From Peptococcaceae bacterium CEB3 (lineage in GTDB: Bacteria > Bacillota > Desulfitobacteriia > Desulfitobacteriales > Desulfitobacteriaceae), in the NCBI GenBank assembly GCA_001029295.1, contig LDXJ01000053.1, forward strand, positions 48,104-112,103: a stretch of 64,000 bases of DNA, given 5' to 3'. Made by a program: the position numbers and the translations under genes. A model generated the notes under the pieces. That model had not been told where the DNA came from. It saw only the letters and a list, made by a program, of their open reading frames with translations, and did no database searches. This document shows, piece by piece, positions 51,288 through 60,397 of this stretch (position 1 is the first letter of the stretch; the number at the start of each line of letters is the position of its first letter).

Positions 51288-52991
51288 ATGGGCAACTATC
51301 AACGCGTCAACCCCGTAAAAAGAGCAGGAATCGAAAATAAAAAAGCATATCTCGTAGGAGGCGGGATTGCCTCTCTGGCCGCGGCGGCCTACCTGATTCG
51401 TGACGGGCATATGGATGGAAAGAATATCACGATTTTAGAAGAGACCCCGATCCTGGGCGGGGCCATGGATGGAGCCGGAGACGCCGAACACGGTTACATC
51501 ATCCGCGGGGGCCGGGAACTGGAAGAGCACTATGAATGCACCTGGGATTTGTACAGTTTTATTCCCTCACTCAATAACCCGGAAAGGACAGTCCTGGACG
51601 AATTCCGCGAGCTTAATCTGGCGGAGCCCAATGTGTCCAATAACCGTTTAACCCACCAATGCGGCCAAAAGGCGGACTTTTCCACCCTGGGATTGTCCAA
51701 CTCGCATCTTAAACAAATAACGGCGCTAATTCTGGCGACGGAGGAGAGCCTTGGCACCACGACGGTTGAAGAATTCTTCGACCCGTCCTTCCTGGAAACA
51801 AACATGTGGTGTTTCTGGCGCTCCATGTTCGCCTTCGAAAACTGGCACAGCGTGGTGGAAATGAAGCGTTATATGCAGCGTTTCATGCACATGCTGCCGG
51901 GTATGAACCAACTTAAGGGAATTCTGCACACCCAATACAACCAGTATGATGCCATGATTCTTCCCTTACTCACCTGGTTAAAAGAGAAGAACGTGAACTT
52001 TGATCTGGGCGCCCAGGTGACGGACCTGGATATTCAGATCACCGGCGGAAAAAAGACGGTAACCGGGATTCATCTCATTCGCCAGGGTAAGCCCGATAAG
52101 ATCCGGGTTGACGAAAACACTCTCGTGTTCGTCATCAATGGCTCAATGACCGAAAACTCCACCCTGGGTAGTATGCACAAACCGGCTGTTTTGAACCGAG
52201 ACAGCACAAATCCGGGCTGCTGGACCCTTTGGAAGAATATCGCGGCCAAAGACCCGGCTTTTGGCCATCCGGAGGTATTCTGCGGTGACATTGATAAGAC
52301 TAAGTGGGAATCCTTCACCCTGACCTTTAAAAGCCCTCTGATGAACCGATTCCTTAAGGAATTTACGGGGAACGATCCCCTCACAGGTGGCCCTGCCACC
52401 GGAGGAGTGGTCACTATCAAAGACTCGAACTGGCTCATGAGCTGGACCTGCTCTAAGCAGCCCCATTTCATCAACCAACCGAAAGAGGTCTTGGTTTTGT
52501 GGGCCTACGGCTTGTTCCCGGACAACGCCGGCAATTTTGTCAAGAAGAAAATGTCAGATTGCACCGGCGAGGAGCTGGCCACAGAGCTACTATATCACAT
52601 GGGGCTCCGGGACAAAATCCCCGAAATATTAAAAGACGCCAAGGTCATCCCTTGTATGATGCCGTATATCACGAGTCAATTCATGCCCCGGGTCAAGGGC
52701 GACCGCCCGGACGTCGTTCCCGAAGGCAGCACGAACCTGGCCTTTCTCGGTCAGTTTGCCGAAGTTCCCGACGATTGTGTCTTTACGGTGGAATACTCGG
52801 TCCGCACCGCCATGATGGCAGTGTATCAATTACTGGGCCTGGAAAAACAGGTGATTCCGATTTATCCTTCGAAATATGATATCCGCGTCCTGGCCGCCGC
52901 AGCCAAAACTTTGGCCGACGGACGCCCCTTTCCCGGCCAGAACATTGTTCATAAACTGCTCAAGGACACAACCCTGGAAGGTCTGCTGTAA
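51288..52991 (+). CDS. ohyA: Oleate hydratase
   Basis: A 567-residue FAD-binding fatty acid hydratase that adds water to the cis-9 double bond of oleate to give 10-hydroxystearate, protecting against unsaturated fatty acids. Seen: the FAD motif KAYLVGGGIASLAAAAYLIR, EETPILGGAMDGAG, RGGRELEEHYECTWDLYSFI, and NMWCFWRSMFAFENWHS, all characteristic. The C-terminal VEYSVRTAMMAVYQLLGL is intact, and length matches the family. The ATG at 51288 follows AAAGGTATGGTGGC. It is transcribed away from a TetR gene. Confidence 0.92.
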   Translation: MGNYQRVNPVKRAGIENKKAYLVGGGIASLAAAAYLIRDGHMDGKNITILEETPILGGAMDGAGDAEHGYIIRGGRELEEHYECTWDLYSFIPSLNNPERTVLDEFRELNLAEPNVSNNRLTHQCGQKADFSTLGLSNSHLKQITALILATEESLGTTTVEEFFDPSFLETNMWCFWRSMFAFENWHSVVEMKRYMQRFMHMLPGMNQLKGILHTQYNQYDAMILPLLTWLKEKNVNFDLGAQVTDLDIQITGGKKTVTGIHLIRQGKPDKIRVDENTLVFVINGSMTENSTLGSMHKPAVLNRDSTNPGCWTLWKNIAAKDPAFGHPEVFCGDIDKTKWESFTLTFKSPLMNRFLKEFTGNDPLTGGPATGGVVTIKDSNWLMSWTCSKQPHFINQPKEVLVLWAYGLFPDNAGNFVKKKMSDCTGEELATELLYHMGLRDKIPEILKDAKVIPCMMPYITSQFMPRVKGDRPDVVPEGSTNLAFLGQFAEVPDDCVFTVEYSVRTAMMAVYQLLGLEKQVIPIYPSKYDIRVLAAAAKTLADGRPFPGQNIVHKLLKDTTLEGLL

Positions 52992-53080
52992 AGTTTTTAA
53001 AGAATTTTTATACGCGGTTTAAAGGGATTTTAAAGTTCCCCGTTATAATGACCTCGAAACCAAGCGAAGGAGGTCATTAA

Positions 53081-53755
53081 ATGAACAAGCTCAAGTTGCT
53101 GTACGATGTGATTACGACCATGAAAGAAAAGGAAAGTATCAATGGTTCCCTGGTCCTGGAAGGGAAAAAGGATCAAGTCCGCTTCTTAAGCCTCCGCAAT
53201 GAATTTCAGAAAGATCTCGCCGCCGGGGCAGTCAAGGCGAAGATCAGCGCGGAACTCGACACAGAAGGGAAAAAGATCAAGCACGAAACCAGCCTTGAAT
53301 TCAATTCAACGGAACAGATGGCGGGAATGCACCGGCATTGGGGAAGGCATATGCACCGCCACTTCGGACCTGAGGAGATGAGTCGCGAAGGGATTAGGCA
53401 TCCGGGAATCAAGCACAGGCTGACGGCGCTCGCTTCTTTCTTAAACCTGCTTGACACGATGCAGGTCAGTGAACGGGAGGACAAGACATGGCTCACGCTC
53501 AATCCGGGCGAATTTCTGGCGGAGTTTAAGACCATGCATGCCGAAATGCACCAAGGGCCGGAGCATGAACACCATGTTCCACTGCCCTTCAAGGAATTTG
53601 CGGCCATGGAAAAACCTGCCGCGGAACTGACTCTGCAGATCAACAAGAAGAAAGAAGTTGAAAAGGTAACCTTTAAAGTGGAAGGAAAAACGGAGGGCGA
53701 ACCCGGAACCTCCAAAGACCTGAGCCTGCAGGGAGAGCTGCAGTTAGCCTGGTAA
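53081..53755 (+). CDS. Hypothetical His-rich protein upstream of a two-component system
   Basis: A 224-residue cytoplasmic-looking protein, highly charged, with a His cluster MHRHWGRHMHRHFG near residues 83-96 and another in MHQGPEHEHHVPLP near 165. These could bind a metal. It has its own promoter-like TATAAT at 53043 and start after GAAGGAGGTCATTAA. A 9-bp inverted repeat (CGAGGGGCG/CGCCCCTCG, 53844-53884) follows before the kinase gene. No family recognised; a link to the kinase is inference. Confidence 0.6.
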   Translation: MNKLKLLYDVITTMKEKESINGSLVLEGKKDQVRFLSLRNEFQKDLAAGAVKAKISAELDTEGKKIKHETSLEFNSTEQMAGMHRHWGRHMHRHFGPEEMSREGIRHPGIKHRLTALASFLNLLDTMQVSEREDKTWLTLNPGEFLAEFKTMHAEMHQGPEHEHHVPLPFKEFAAMEKPAAELTLQINKKKEVEKVTFKVEGKTEGEPGTSKDLSLQGELQLAW

Positions 53756-53944
53756 GAAACACACAGGCCCGCGTGTCATATGCGAGTGCGCCCCAGCTCA
53801 TGACTGAAGTCGCGAGTACACGGACGCTGTCCATCAGAGAGTACGAGGGGCGTTGAACATTCCCAGTGAATTTCGCGCCCCTCGCTTGTCTTATTCGACC
53901 GCTTTGATAGGATGTTAAAAGAAGCAGCAGGTGAGGGTGGCTGA

Positions 53945-55336
53945 ATGAAAGGAAAACTCACAGAGAACGTAAAAGCTTACTTCTCAGGGCTGAGAAGTAA
54001 GCGGGAGGCGCAATCCGCAGACTCCCCGCTTGCCAAACGGAAGGAAGCCTTTTTGCTGCGGGAGAAGTATTTCCGTGAAATTCGTGAACTGCGCTTGAGA
54101 CAACAGGAAGAACGTCACAGACAACAGCGGAAATTCCATGAGGAATTCGCGGGCCTGCACGGGGGGCACCGCAAAATTCACCACCCTGAGGAATTCAGGC
54201 GGCTGCACCGTTCTCTGAGATTTTTACGCCCGCTCGCTCTGATCTTAAACCTCCTGATTTTGTACGTTCTCTTCCGCTGGGTCGGAATTCGGGCTATCGG
54301 TATCGTCTTTGCCTTTTTGATAGTGCTCATACAAGGCGCACAGCTATTCTTTTTCTGGCGCCTGGAGAAGAGAGTATTTGAACCGGTCAGCCAGCTGAAA
54401 ACAGGATTTGCCGAGATAGCCCGCGGAAATTATCACGTCGCCCTTGAGTCCGGTATTGAGGGTGAGTTCCTGGGCGAATTAATCCATTCGTTCAATAACA
54501 TGGCAGCCAGACTGAGTGAAAGTCAACGGATCAATGCCGAGTACGAGGAGAATCGGAAGACGCTCGTAGCCAACATCTCCCATGATCTCAAAACCCCGAT
54601 GACCTCCATCCAGGGCTATCTGGAAATGATCCTGGAAGGGAGCGTAACCGAACCGGAAAAGCTCAAACGCTATTTGCGCACGATTTACAATAATTCGACC
54701 TACATGAACAAGCTCATCGACGACCTGTTTCTGTTTTCTAAGCTGGATTTGGACAAAATGGACCTAAACTATGATATTCTTAAGATACGCCCATTCATGA
54801 GTGACTTGATGGCTGAATTTGAGTTGGAATTGCTGGACAGGCATTATGAGTTTACCTATAGAGATCGCGCGACAGGGACGCCCTGGGTCCGGATTGACGG
54901 CAAGAGGGTGCAGCAGGCTATTCGAAACATCATCGGCAACGCTGTGAAATACGGCCCGACTAACCTGCGCGTAGAGACGGATTTGTACGAAGAGGGCAAC
55001 TACGTCTGCCTGAGCATCCGGGACAACGGTCCGGGCATACCGGCAGACAAACTCCCCTATATTTTTGACCGGTTTTACCGGATTGATCCGGAACGCTCCA
55101 AGGACCTCATGAGCACGGGACTTGGTCTGGCCATCGCGAGGGAACTGGTTGAGGCACAGGACGGCGAAGTGGTGGCCTCTAATCTGGCGGAAGGCGGCAC
55201 TTGCTTTACGATCAAGCTGCCTGTCGCCGACATTACTGTTAGTAGCGACAAAAAAACCAGTGAGCCTCCGGGAGCGGCTGCAGGGCGACAGAGCATTGCG
55301 GTCAATAGCGACGAAGAAAACGGAGACGAAGTATGA
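53945..55336 (+). CDS. Sensor histidine kinase without a large extracellular domain
   Basis: A 463-residue kinase. The first 85 residues are charged and cytoplasmic, then two close membrane segments (about 93-112 and 115-137) with almost no external loop, a HAMP-like region (PVSQLKTGFAEIARGNYHVA), HisKA with the phosphorylated His in VANISHDLKTPMTSIQGYLE near 217, and HATPase boxes (NIIGNAVKYGP, DNGPGIPADKLPYIFDRFYR, STGLGLAIARELVE). It likely senses membrane state or an internal signal. The GTG/ATG region at 53945 follows GGTGAGGGTGGCTGA, and the gene overlaps the response regulator by four bases. Confidence 0.9.
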   Translation: MKGKLTENVKAYFSGLRSKREAQSADSPLAKRKEAFLLREKYFREIRELRLRQQEERHRQQRKFHEEFAGLHGGHRKIHHPEEFRRLHRSLRFLRPLALILNLLILYVLFRWVGIRAIGIVFAFLIVLIQGAQLFFFWRLEKRVFEPVSQLKTGFAEIARGNYHVALESGIEGEFLGELIHSFNNMAARLSESQRINAEYEENRKTLVANISHDLKTPMTSIQGYLEMILEGSVTEPEKLKRYLRTIYNNSTYMNKLIDDLFLFSKLDLDKMDLNYDILKIRPFMSDLMAEFELELLDRHYEFTYRDRATGTPWVRIDGKRVQQAIRNIIGNAVKYGPTNLRVETDLYEEGNYVCLSIRDNGPGIPADKLPYIFDRFYRIDPERSKDLMSTGLGLAIARELVEAQDGEVVASNLAEGGTCFTIKLPVADITVSSDKKTSEPPGAAAGRQSIAVNSDEENGDEV

Positions 55337-56019
55337 AAAACGTCTTGATCATAGAAGACGATCTAAATATCGCCGAGATGGAGCGCGATTACCTTCAGCT
55401 GAATGGCTATAAAGTGGAAATCACTCAAGAGGGAGGAACAGGGCTAAAGAAAGCCCTTTCCGGCGTCTACAATATCCTCATTGTCGATCTGATGCTCCCG
55501 CAGAAAGACGGATTTGAAATCATTAAAGAGGTCCGGAAAAAGCTGGAGATCCCAATCATCGTCGTTTCCGCCCGCAGTGAGGACATTGACAAGATCAGAG
55601 GCCTGGATTCCGGAGCGGACGACTACCTGACAAAACCGTTCAGTCCGGCTGAACTCATGGCCCGGATCAAATCCCATTTGAAGAGGTATGAACGCCTTAC
55701 CGGCAAGACAACGGCTCCGGAGGTCATCAATCGCGGCGGATTGGAAATCAACACCGCCTCTCATCAAGTCTATGTCAATGGCAAAGAGGTCTCGTTCACG
55801 ACCAAGGAATACGAACTTTTGCTCTTTTTTGCTTCCAATCCGAATATCGTTTTCACGAAAGAGCATCTTTTCAATACGATCTGGGGAGAGGACTGTTATG
55901 GAGACCTGGCGACCGTGGCGGTTCACGTTCAGAAAGTAAGAAAAAAGATTGAACGGGATTCCGCCAACCCCGCCTATATCGAGACCATCTGGGGAACGGG
56001 TTATCGTTTTAACGCGTAA
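55333..56019 (+). CDS. OmpR/PhoB-family response regulator
   Basis: A 228-residue regulator. The receiver domain has IIEDDLNIAEMERDYL, the phospho-accepting Asp in ILIVDLMLPQKDGFE near residue 53, and the Lys of LTKPFSPAELMARI. The winged-helix output domain contains EYELLLFFASNPNIVFTKEH and TVAVHVQKVRKKIERD. It forms an operon with the preceding kinase. Its last 64 codons are duplicated at 59728-59919 and a shorter piece at about 60476-60503. Confidence 0.92.
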   Translation: MKNVLIIEDDLNIAEMERDYLQLNGYKVEITQEGGTGLKKALSGVYNILIVDLMLPQKDGFEIIKEVRKKLEIPIIVVSARSEDIDKIRGLDSGADDYLTKPFSPAELMARIKSHLKRYERLTGKTTAPEVINRGGLEINTASHQVYVNGKEVSFTTKEYELLLFFASNPNIVFTKEHLFNTIWGEDCYGDLATVAVHVQKVRKKIERDSANPAYIETIWGTGYRFNA

Positions 56020-56117
56020 ACCGGCCGGGGCAAGAAGGATCTGGGGCTGAGTGCCATGTCCTTCTCTCTTGCCGTTACCCGCGAGACAGTATTGATTAGT
56101 TAAGGAGAATGTAAGAA

Positions 56118-57191
56118 ATGCTGCAAAAAACCATGAAAGCCCTTGTTTATCGCGGACCAAACCGCTACGGCCTTGAGGACGTACCGACACCTCAGATCAC
56201 GAATCCAAACGATGCCATAGGAAGGGTGACGCTGGCAGCTATTTGCACCAGTGACATTCACCTGGTAAGAGGAAACCTACCCAATGTTTCGGTGCCGAAA
56301 ATTGTAGGTCATGAGTTTTGTGCGGAGATCGTGGAAACAGGCTCCTCCGTAAAACGCCTCAAGCCTGGTACACGGTGCGTTGTTCGTCCGGCAGCCGCTT
56401 GTGGGACATGCAAAATGTGCCGAAGCGGCATGCCGGCCCTATGTGAAAAGTATGGGATCTTTGGTCTCGGCCAACTCGAGGGTGCTCAGGCGGAATATGT
56501 TCTCATTCCCCAAGCAGACAGGGTTTGCGATCCCATCCCCCCTGGTCTCCAAGAAGAGGACGTTATTCTAGTACCGGACATGCTGGCAACAGGCTGGTTC
56601 GGCGTCAAAAATGCTGAAGCAAACAGTGAAAAAACGATAGCGATTATAGGCGTCGGACCCGTTGGGATGTCGGCTTGCCTGATCGCCAAATCAATCTTTG
56701 GCGTCAAAAAAGTCATCGCTATTGATTTGTTATCCGAGAGATTGGACCTTCTGCTCAAAAACCACGTCGTTGATATTGCCATCAATTCCGGCAGCCAAGA
56801 CGTTAACCTAATCATTCGGGAAATCACCAATGGGGTCGGTGTGGATGCTACCATAGAATCGGGCGGGGTTGAGTCGACGTTTGCACTGGCTGCGGAAATA
56901 ACCAAAATGGGTGGCATTATCTCCACAGTCGCGGTATTCTCTAAACCCTTAATGATTCCTATGGAAAAAATGTTCGCAAAGAACCTTACCGTTAAAATGG
57001 GCGTTCACCGGGGCGAAGGCATCTCAGAGATGATCCGCAAGATTCAGGAGGGTCAACTCGACGCACGCTTTATGCTTACGCACGAGAAGCCACTCAATGA
57101 TATATTGGAAGGCTATGATATTTTCGGACAGCAAAGGGATGGCTGTGTCAAGTGGGCGGTAACCCCTTATGAAGCAAACAGGGGTACTTGA
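56118..57191 (+). CDS. Zinc-dependent alcohol dehydrogenase
   Basis: A 357-residue medium-chain dehydrogenase. Catalytic zinc ligands lie in AICTSDIHL (Cys near 38) and GHEFCAEIVETG (His-Glu near 60), and the structural zinc in CGTCKMCRSGMPALC. The coenzyme motif is AIIGVGPVGMSACLIA. The closest layout is to the secondary-alcohol/isopropanol dehydrogenase and threonine dehydrogenase group, but substrate is undetermined. It has its own start after AAGGAGAATGTAAGA. Its last 20 codons are repeated at 59943-60000, without the rest of the gene. Confidence 0.85.
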   Translation: MLQKTMKALVYRGPNRYGLEDVPTPQITNPNDAIGRVTLAAICTSDIHLVRGNLPNVSVPKIVGHEFCAEIVETGSSVKRLKPGTRCVVRPAAACGTCKMCRSGMPALCEKYGIFGLGQLEGAQAEYVLIPQADRVCDPIPPGLQEEDVILVPDMLATGWFGVKNAEANSEKTIAIIGVGPVGMSACLIAKSIFGVKKVIAIDLLSERLDLLLKNHVVDIAINSGSQDVNLIIREITNGVGVDATIESGGVESTFALAAEITKMGGIISTVAVFSKPLMIPMEKMFAKNLTVKMGVHRGEGISEMIRKIQEGQLDARFMLTHEKPLNDILEGYDIFGQQRDGCVKWAVTPYEANRGT

Positions 57192-57214
57192 ACCCAGCTA
57201 GCGTCTCAAATCTT

Positions 57215-57349
57215 CTAGGACCTTTTTATTTTCCTCCAAAAATCCTCAAAGAACTCCACGATTTGGACATGACTCGCTGCCCACATCACAAGTCTCGTGA
57301 TCAGCAGAACCATAAATATCACGACGATCACTTTTAAAATATAATCCAC
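57215..57349 (-). CDS. Small single-pass membrane protein, 44 aa, copy A
   Basis: GTG start at 57349 after GAGGTGAGGACATC. The first 20 residues are a membrane segment (MDYILKVIVVIFMVLLITRL) and the tail is amphipathic and basic (FFEDFWRKIKRS). Copy B at 60026-60160 preserves the frame with only conservative changes, which supports a real gene. Function unknown. Confidence 0.6.
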   Translation of the reverse strand: MDYILKVIVVIFMVLLITRLVMWAASHVQIVEFFEDFWRKIKRS

Positions 57350-57432
57350 GATGTCCTCACCTCGATTATCCTTTATCGTTAAAGCCATTCTACACGTTTT
57401 GACGTATTCCTGCCACCATGTGCTTTTTTATC

Positions 57433-57582
57433 AGAAAATCAAGTATTATAGCCCTACGGGAGTTCTTAGACTCGATGAGCGCAGAAGCCCAGGCGAAGGG
57501 AATCACAGAAGAAGAATTGCTTAACGACCTGGAGAAAGTCCGGGAGGAAATGTGGAATGACAGTCACCAAGTTGAGCATTAG
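57433..57582 (+). pseudogene. AbrB-type antitoxin relic, C-terminal half, copy A
   Basis: A frame without a proper start encodes AGT-like RKSSIIALREFLDSMSAEAQ and on to VREEMWNDSHQVEH. It matches the C-terminal part of SpoVT/AbrB-like antitoxins; the missing DNA-binding half is what survives at 61863-62036 (ending KSSIITLREL). No toxin gene is present. Confidence 0.7.
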
Positions 57583-58871
57583 TGTCTATTGACGTTAGGG
57601 GAACCAGCCGGTTCCGAGGGATGATCGGAGTAAATGGATTTTGTAGCCAAAAATGTCGGTAACATAAGAATGACAATAATTACGCCGCATACAATAAAGC
57701 CAATTCCGGCTCCAAATCGGTCTGTAAAGAATCCCGCATATACATTACCTATTAATGCTGAACCCGTCGAAAGCATCGAAAAGAGGCTCATCATCCTTCC
57801 CATGAATTCGTTTGTTGTATTCATTTGTAAAATTGATACGACCTTTGCCGTAAAAGCAATAAAGAAGAACCCCATTAACGCCAAATACAATCCGGTTGTC
57901 AAGTAACTATTTGAAAATGCCGTTGCTATTAATAACAAACCGATTATAAGAGGAAATACATACAATAATACCTTGACTGAGTCTTTTTTGCTTATGCTTG
58001 CCATGAACATACCACCAAAAAACGACCCAATTCCCATAAATGACATTAAAACACCATAGCCGGTTTCTTGCTTATGCAATACCTCTTTTGCAAATACGGG
58101 AACAAGAACCGTTAAGTTATTTCCAAAGGTCATAACAATTGTTAAAATTAGTAAGGCGCTAAGTATTACCTTATTCTTAAATACATATTTAAGACCATTT
58201 GTGATTTCAGTCAAATTTTTACTTTTTGAGATGGCTTTGCTAATTTTAATCGGATGGATGAACAATAAACTGATAGCGATAATACCAAGGCTTATAGCCC
58301 TAATCAGAAAGCAAACACCGATACCCCAGAATCCCATGACGATTCCAGCAAGTGCAGGCCCTATGATTCGGGTAATACTTAGAATCGACGAGTTTAAAGA
58401 AATGGCGTTTTGCAACTGAGCTTTATCTTCAATGAGCTGATTAATAAATGCCTGCCTGGTAGGAAAATCAAGCGTATTTATAATGCCAAGTAAGATAGAA
58501 AGCAAAACGATATGCCAATACTGTACAATTCCAGTGAAAACCAAGATTGAGAAAATCAGTGTTAAGAGCATTGAGGATACCTGTGTAAATATTAATATTC
58601 TTTTCTTATCTAACTTATCAATCATGGGACCTATAAAAAGTGATAAAAGTAGAACTGGGGCCACCTGCAAAGCTCCTACTATACCTAATAGCAAAGGGGA
58701 TTTTGTCAAAGTATATGCAAGCCAGGGCTGTGCGACATTTTGTATCCAGAGTCCGGTTTGCGATATGCTTGAACCAATTATATAATTTCTAAAATCTCGA
58801 TTTTTAAGAGAGATAAAAGGGTTGGTTGTTTTTTGCTTGCCTATCATTTTTTCCTTGGCCTTGTCATCCAC
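57579..58871 (-). CDS. MFS efflux transporter, DHA3/EntS-like
   Basis: A 430-residue transporter with twelve membrane segments, IIGPMIDKLDKKRILIFTQV as the loop 2-3 motif and LLLSILLGIINTLDFPTRQA typical of DHA3-type exporters. The GTG start at 58871 is chosen for AGAAGGAG upstream; the frame remains open to 58994. The coding sequence is much AT-richer than its neighbours. Its last residues (SDHPSEPAGSPNVNRH) are encoded by repeat copy A, so its original 3' end was lost at the junction near 57622. It is divergent from a TetR gene. Confidence 0.85.
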   Translation of the reverse strand: MDDKAKEKMIGKQKTTNPFISLKNRDFRNYIIGSSISQTGLWIQNVAQPWLAYTLTKSPLLLGIVGALQVAPVLLLSLFIGPMIDKLDKKRILIFTQVSSMLLTLIFSILVFTGIVQYWHIVLLSILLGIINTLDFPTRQAFINQLIEDKAQLQNAISLNSSILSITRIIGPALAGIVMGFWGIGVCFLIRAISLGIIAISLLFIHPIKISKAISKSKNLTEITNGLKYVFKNKVILSALLILTIVMTFGNNLTVLVPVFAKEVLHKQETGYGVLMSFMGIGSFFGGMFMASISKKDSVKVLLYVFPLIIGLLLIATAFSNSYLTTGLYLALMGFFFIAFTAKVVSILQMNTTNEFMGRMMSLFSMLSTGSALIGNVYAGFFTDRFGAGIGFIVCGVIIVILMLPTFLATKSIYSDHPSEPAGSPNVNRH

Positions 58872-58901
58872 TAGATATTGACTCCTTCTCATTTTCGTTG
58901 T

Positions 58902-58920
58902 AGAATACACAGTGTATCTT
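58902..58920. promoter_or_regulatory. TetR-type operator O1
   Basis: AGAATACACAGTGTATCTT is a near-perfect palindrome in the intergenic region between the MFS and TetR genes, just downstream of the MFS promoter start. Confidence 0.6.
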
Positions 58921-58927
58921 AATATTA

Positions 58928-58956
58928 AGTATACCATATTCGATGACAAGATGCAA
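58928..58956 (-). promoter_or_regulatory. Promoter of the MFS gene
   Basis: On the minus strand TTGCAT (58951-58956) and TATACT (58928-58933) are 17 bases apart. The -35 box is inside operator O2. Confidence 0.65.
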
Positions 58957-58967
58957 TGTGTATCTTG
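58947..58967. promoter_or_regulatory. TetR-type operator O2
   Basis: CAAGATGCAATGTGTATCTTG is a 21-base palindrome with CAAGAT/ATCTTG arms sharing the GTGTATCTT half-site with O1. It overlaps the MFS -35 box and lies 19 bases before the TetR ATG, suiting repression of both genes. Confidence 0.6.
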
Positions 58968-58985
58968 AAGATGGAAGGTGAAAAT

Positions 58986-59579
58986 ATGAAGCATAATGCA
59001 TCGTCGGAAAATGCGGATTCCCGGAGGTATGGTAGTGAGCTTGAGAATGCTTTACTCGATGCCGCTGAGCAAGAATTAAATGCAGTTGGCTACAACGGTC
59101 TTACCATGAAAGGAGTTGCTGAGCGCGCAAAGACAAGCCGAAGTGTGCTGAATAGGCGCTGGAACAGCAGGATTGAGTTGGTACTGGCAGTTCTCCGCAG
59201 ATGCGGTTTAATCACAGCAGAACCGCCAAACACCGGCTATCTACGGGCAGATGTTTTAGCTTTAATGAATTGGTTTATCGTCCAGGTTTCAGAAATTGGG
59301 AAGGATGTCATCCTCGGGATGCTGAGTGATGCGGCAAGCGGATATGACCCATCCTTTGACGTTCAAAAGGACATAGATGAATCAGTTATAAAATGGATGT
59401 CATCCATAATAGAGCAAGCTATTGCACGGGGCGAGGCACGTCCGGAGATTCCTTCTATTGTAGTGACATTACCAATCGACTTATTGAGAGCGAAACTGCT
59501 TATCAGCCGCGATGCTATTACTCAGGAATTCTTAGAAAAAGTGGCTGATGACATTTTTCTACCGCTGGTGCGAATATAG
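58986..59579 (+). CDS. TetR-family repressor of the MFS gene
   Basis: A 197-residue regulator with an N-terminal HTH (LTMKGVAERAKTSRSVLNRR) and a C-terminal TetR-type ligand domain (LPIDLLRAKLLISRDAITQE). The ATG at 58986 follows GGAAGGTGAAAAT. It is divergent from the MFS exporter with two palindromic operators between, the usual layout for an efflux pump repressed by TetR and induced by its substrate. Its composition is intermediate between the MFS gene and the flanking DNA. Confidence 0.85.
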   Translation: MKHNASSENADSRRYGSELENALLDAAEQELNAVGYNGLTMKGVAERAKTSRSVLNRRWNSRIELVLAVLRRCGLITAEPPNTGYLRADVLALMNWFIVQVSEIGKDVILGMLSDAASGYDPSFDVQKDIDESVIKWMSSIIEQAIARGEARPEIPSIVVTLPIDLLRAKLLISRDAITQEFLEKVADDIFLPLVRI

Positions 59580-59727
59580 GGGACTATGTTTTTTAATAAT
59601 GCCGAATAGAACAAAGAGGCCAAGACTCCTGTGAGTTCTGGCCCGTTTGTTACAATTCGGGGCTAGCCTTTTACTTTTTATCTTTACATAAAATCCGAAA
59701 GGAATTTTAAAATGCTAGATAACGAAC

Positions 59728-59919
59728 GTGAATGCTTTGTTGAATATCGTTTTCACGAAAGAACACCTTTTCAATACGATCTGGGGAGAGGACTGTTACG
59801 GAAACCTGGCGACCGTAGCGGTTCACGTTCAGAAAGTAAGAAAAAAGATTGAAAGGGATTCCGCCAACCCCGTCTATATCGAGACCATCTGGGGAACAGG
59901 TTATCGTTTTAACGCCTAA
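59728..59919 (+). pseudogene. Response-regulator fragment
   Basis: Encodes NIVFTKEHLFNTIWGEDCYG through WGTGYRFNA, nearly identical to the last 62 residues of the response regulator at 55333-56019. A chance ATG (MNAL) precedes it. It retains the recognition helix and could in principle bind DNA if translated. Confidence 0.8.
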
Positions 59920-60025
59920 AACGGGCCGGGGCAAGAAGATATCAAAGGGATGGCTGTGTCAAGGGGGTGATAACCCCTTATGAAGCAAACAGGGGTACCT
60001 GAACCCAGCTAGCGTCTCAAATCTT

Positions 60026-60160
60026 CTAGGACCTTTTTATTTTCCTCCAAAAATCCTCAAAGAACTCCACGATTTGGACATGACTCGCTGCCCACATCAA
60101 AAGTCTCGTGATCAGCAAGAACATCAATGTCACGACGATCACTTTTAAAATATAATCCAC
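60026..60160 (-). CDS. Small single-pass membrane protein, 44 aa, copy B
   Basis: Same GTG start, ribosome site and length as copy A (57215-57349). Replacements are conservative (for example IFMVLL to TLMFLL, LVMW to LLMW), so the frame seems selected. Confidence 0.55.
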   Translation of the reverse strand: MDYILKVIVVTLMFLLITRLLMWAASHVQIVEFFEDFWRKIKRS

Positions 60161-60247
60161 GATGTCCTCACCCCGATTATCCTTTATCACCGTTAAAGCT
60201 ATTCTACACGTTTTGACGTATTCCTGCCACCATGTGCTTTTTTTATC

Positions 60248-60397
60248 ACAAAATCAAGTATTATAGCCCTACGGGAGTTCTTAGACTCGATGAGCGCAGA
60301 AGCCCAGGCGAAGGTAATCACAGAAGAAGAATTGCTTAACGACCTGGAGAAAGTCCGGGAGGAAATGTGGAATGACAGTCACCAAGTTGAGCATTAG
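60248..60397 (+). pseudogene. AbrB-type antitoxin relic, C-terminal half, copy B
   Basis: Same C-terminal half as copy A, SSIIALREFLDSMSAEAQAK onward, with one change (KG to KV). The N-terminal DNA-binding half is missing here too. Confidence 0.7.

Larger units (their letters stand above)
57132..57622. repeat. Segmental repeat, copy A
   Basis: From CAAAGGGATGGCTGTGTCAA (inside the ADH 3' end) to GGTTCCGAGGGAT, this stretch recurs almost identically at 59943-60437. It contains a 44-residue membrane protein gene (minus) and an AbrB C-terminal relic (plus). The acquired MFS/TetR block lies immediately after it. Confidence 0.88.

Noticed and set aside
55444..56190. 248-codon minus-strand frame
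   Set aside because: It is the antisense shadow of the response-regulator gene and ADH leader.
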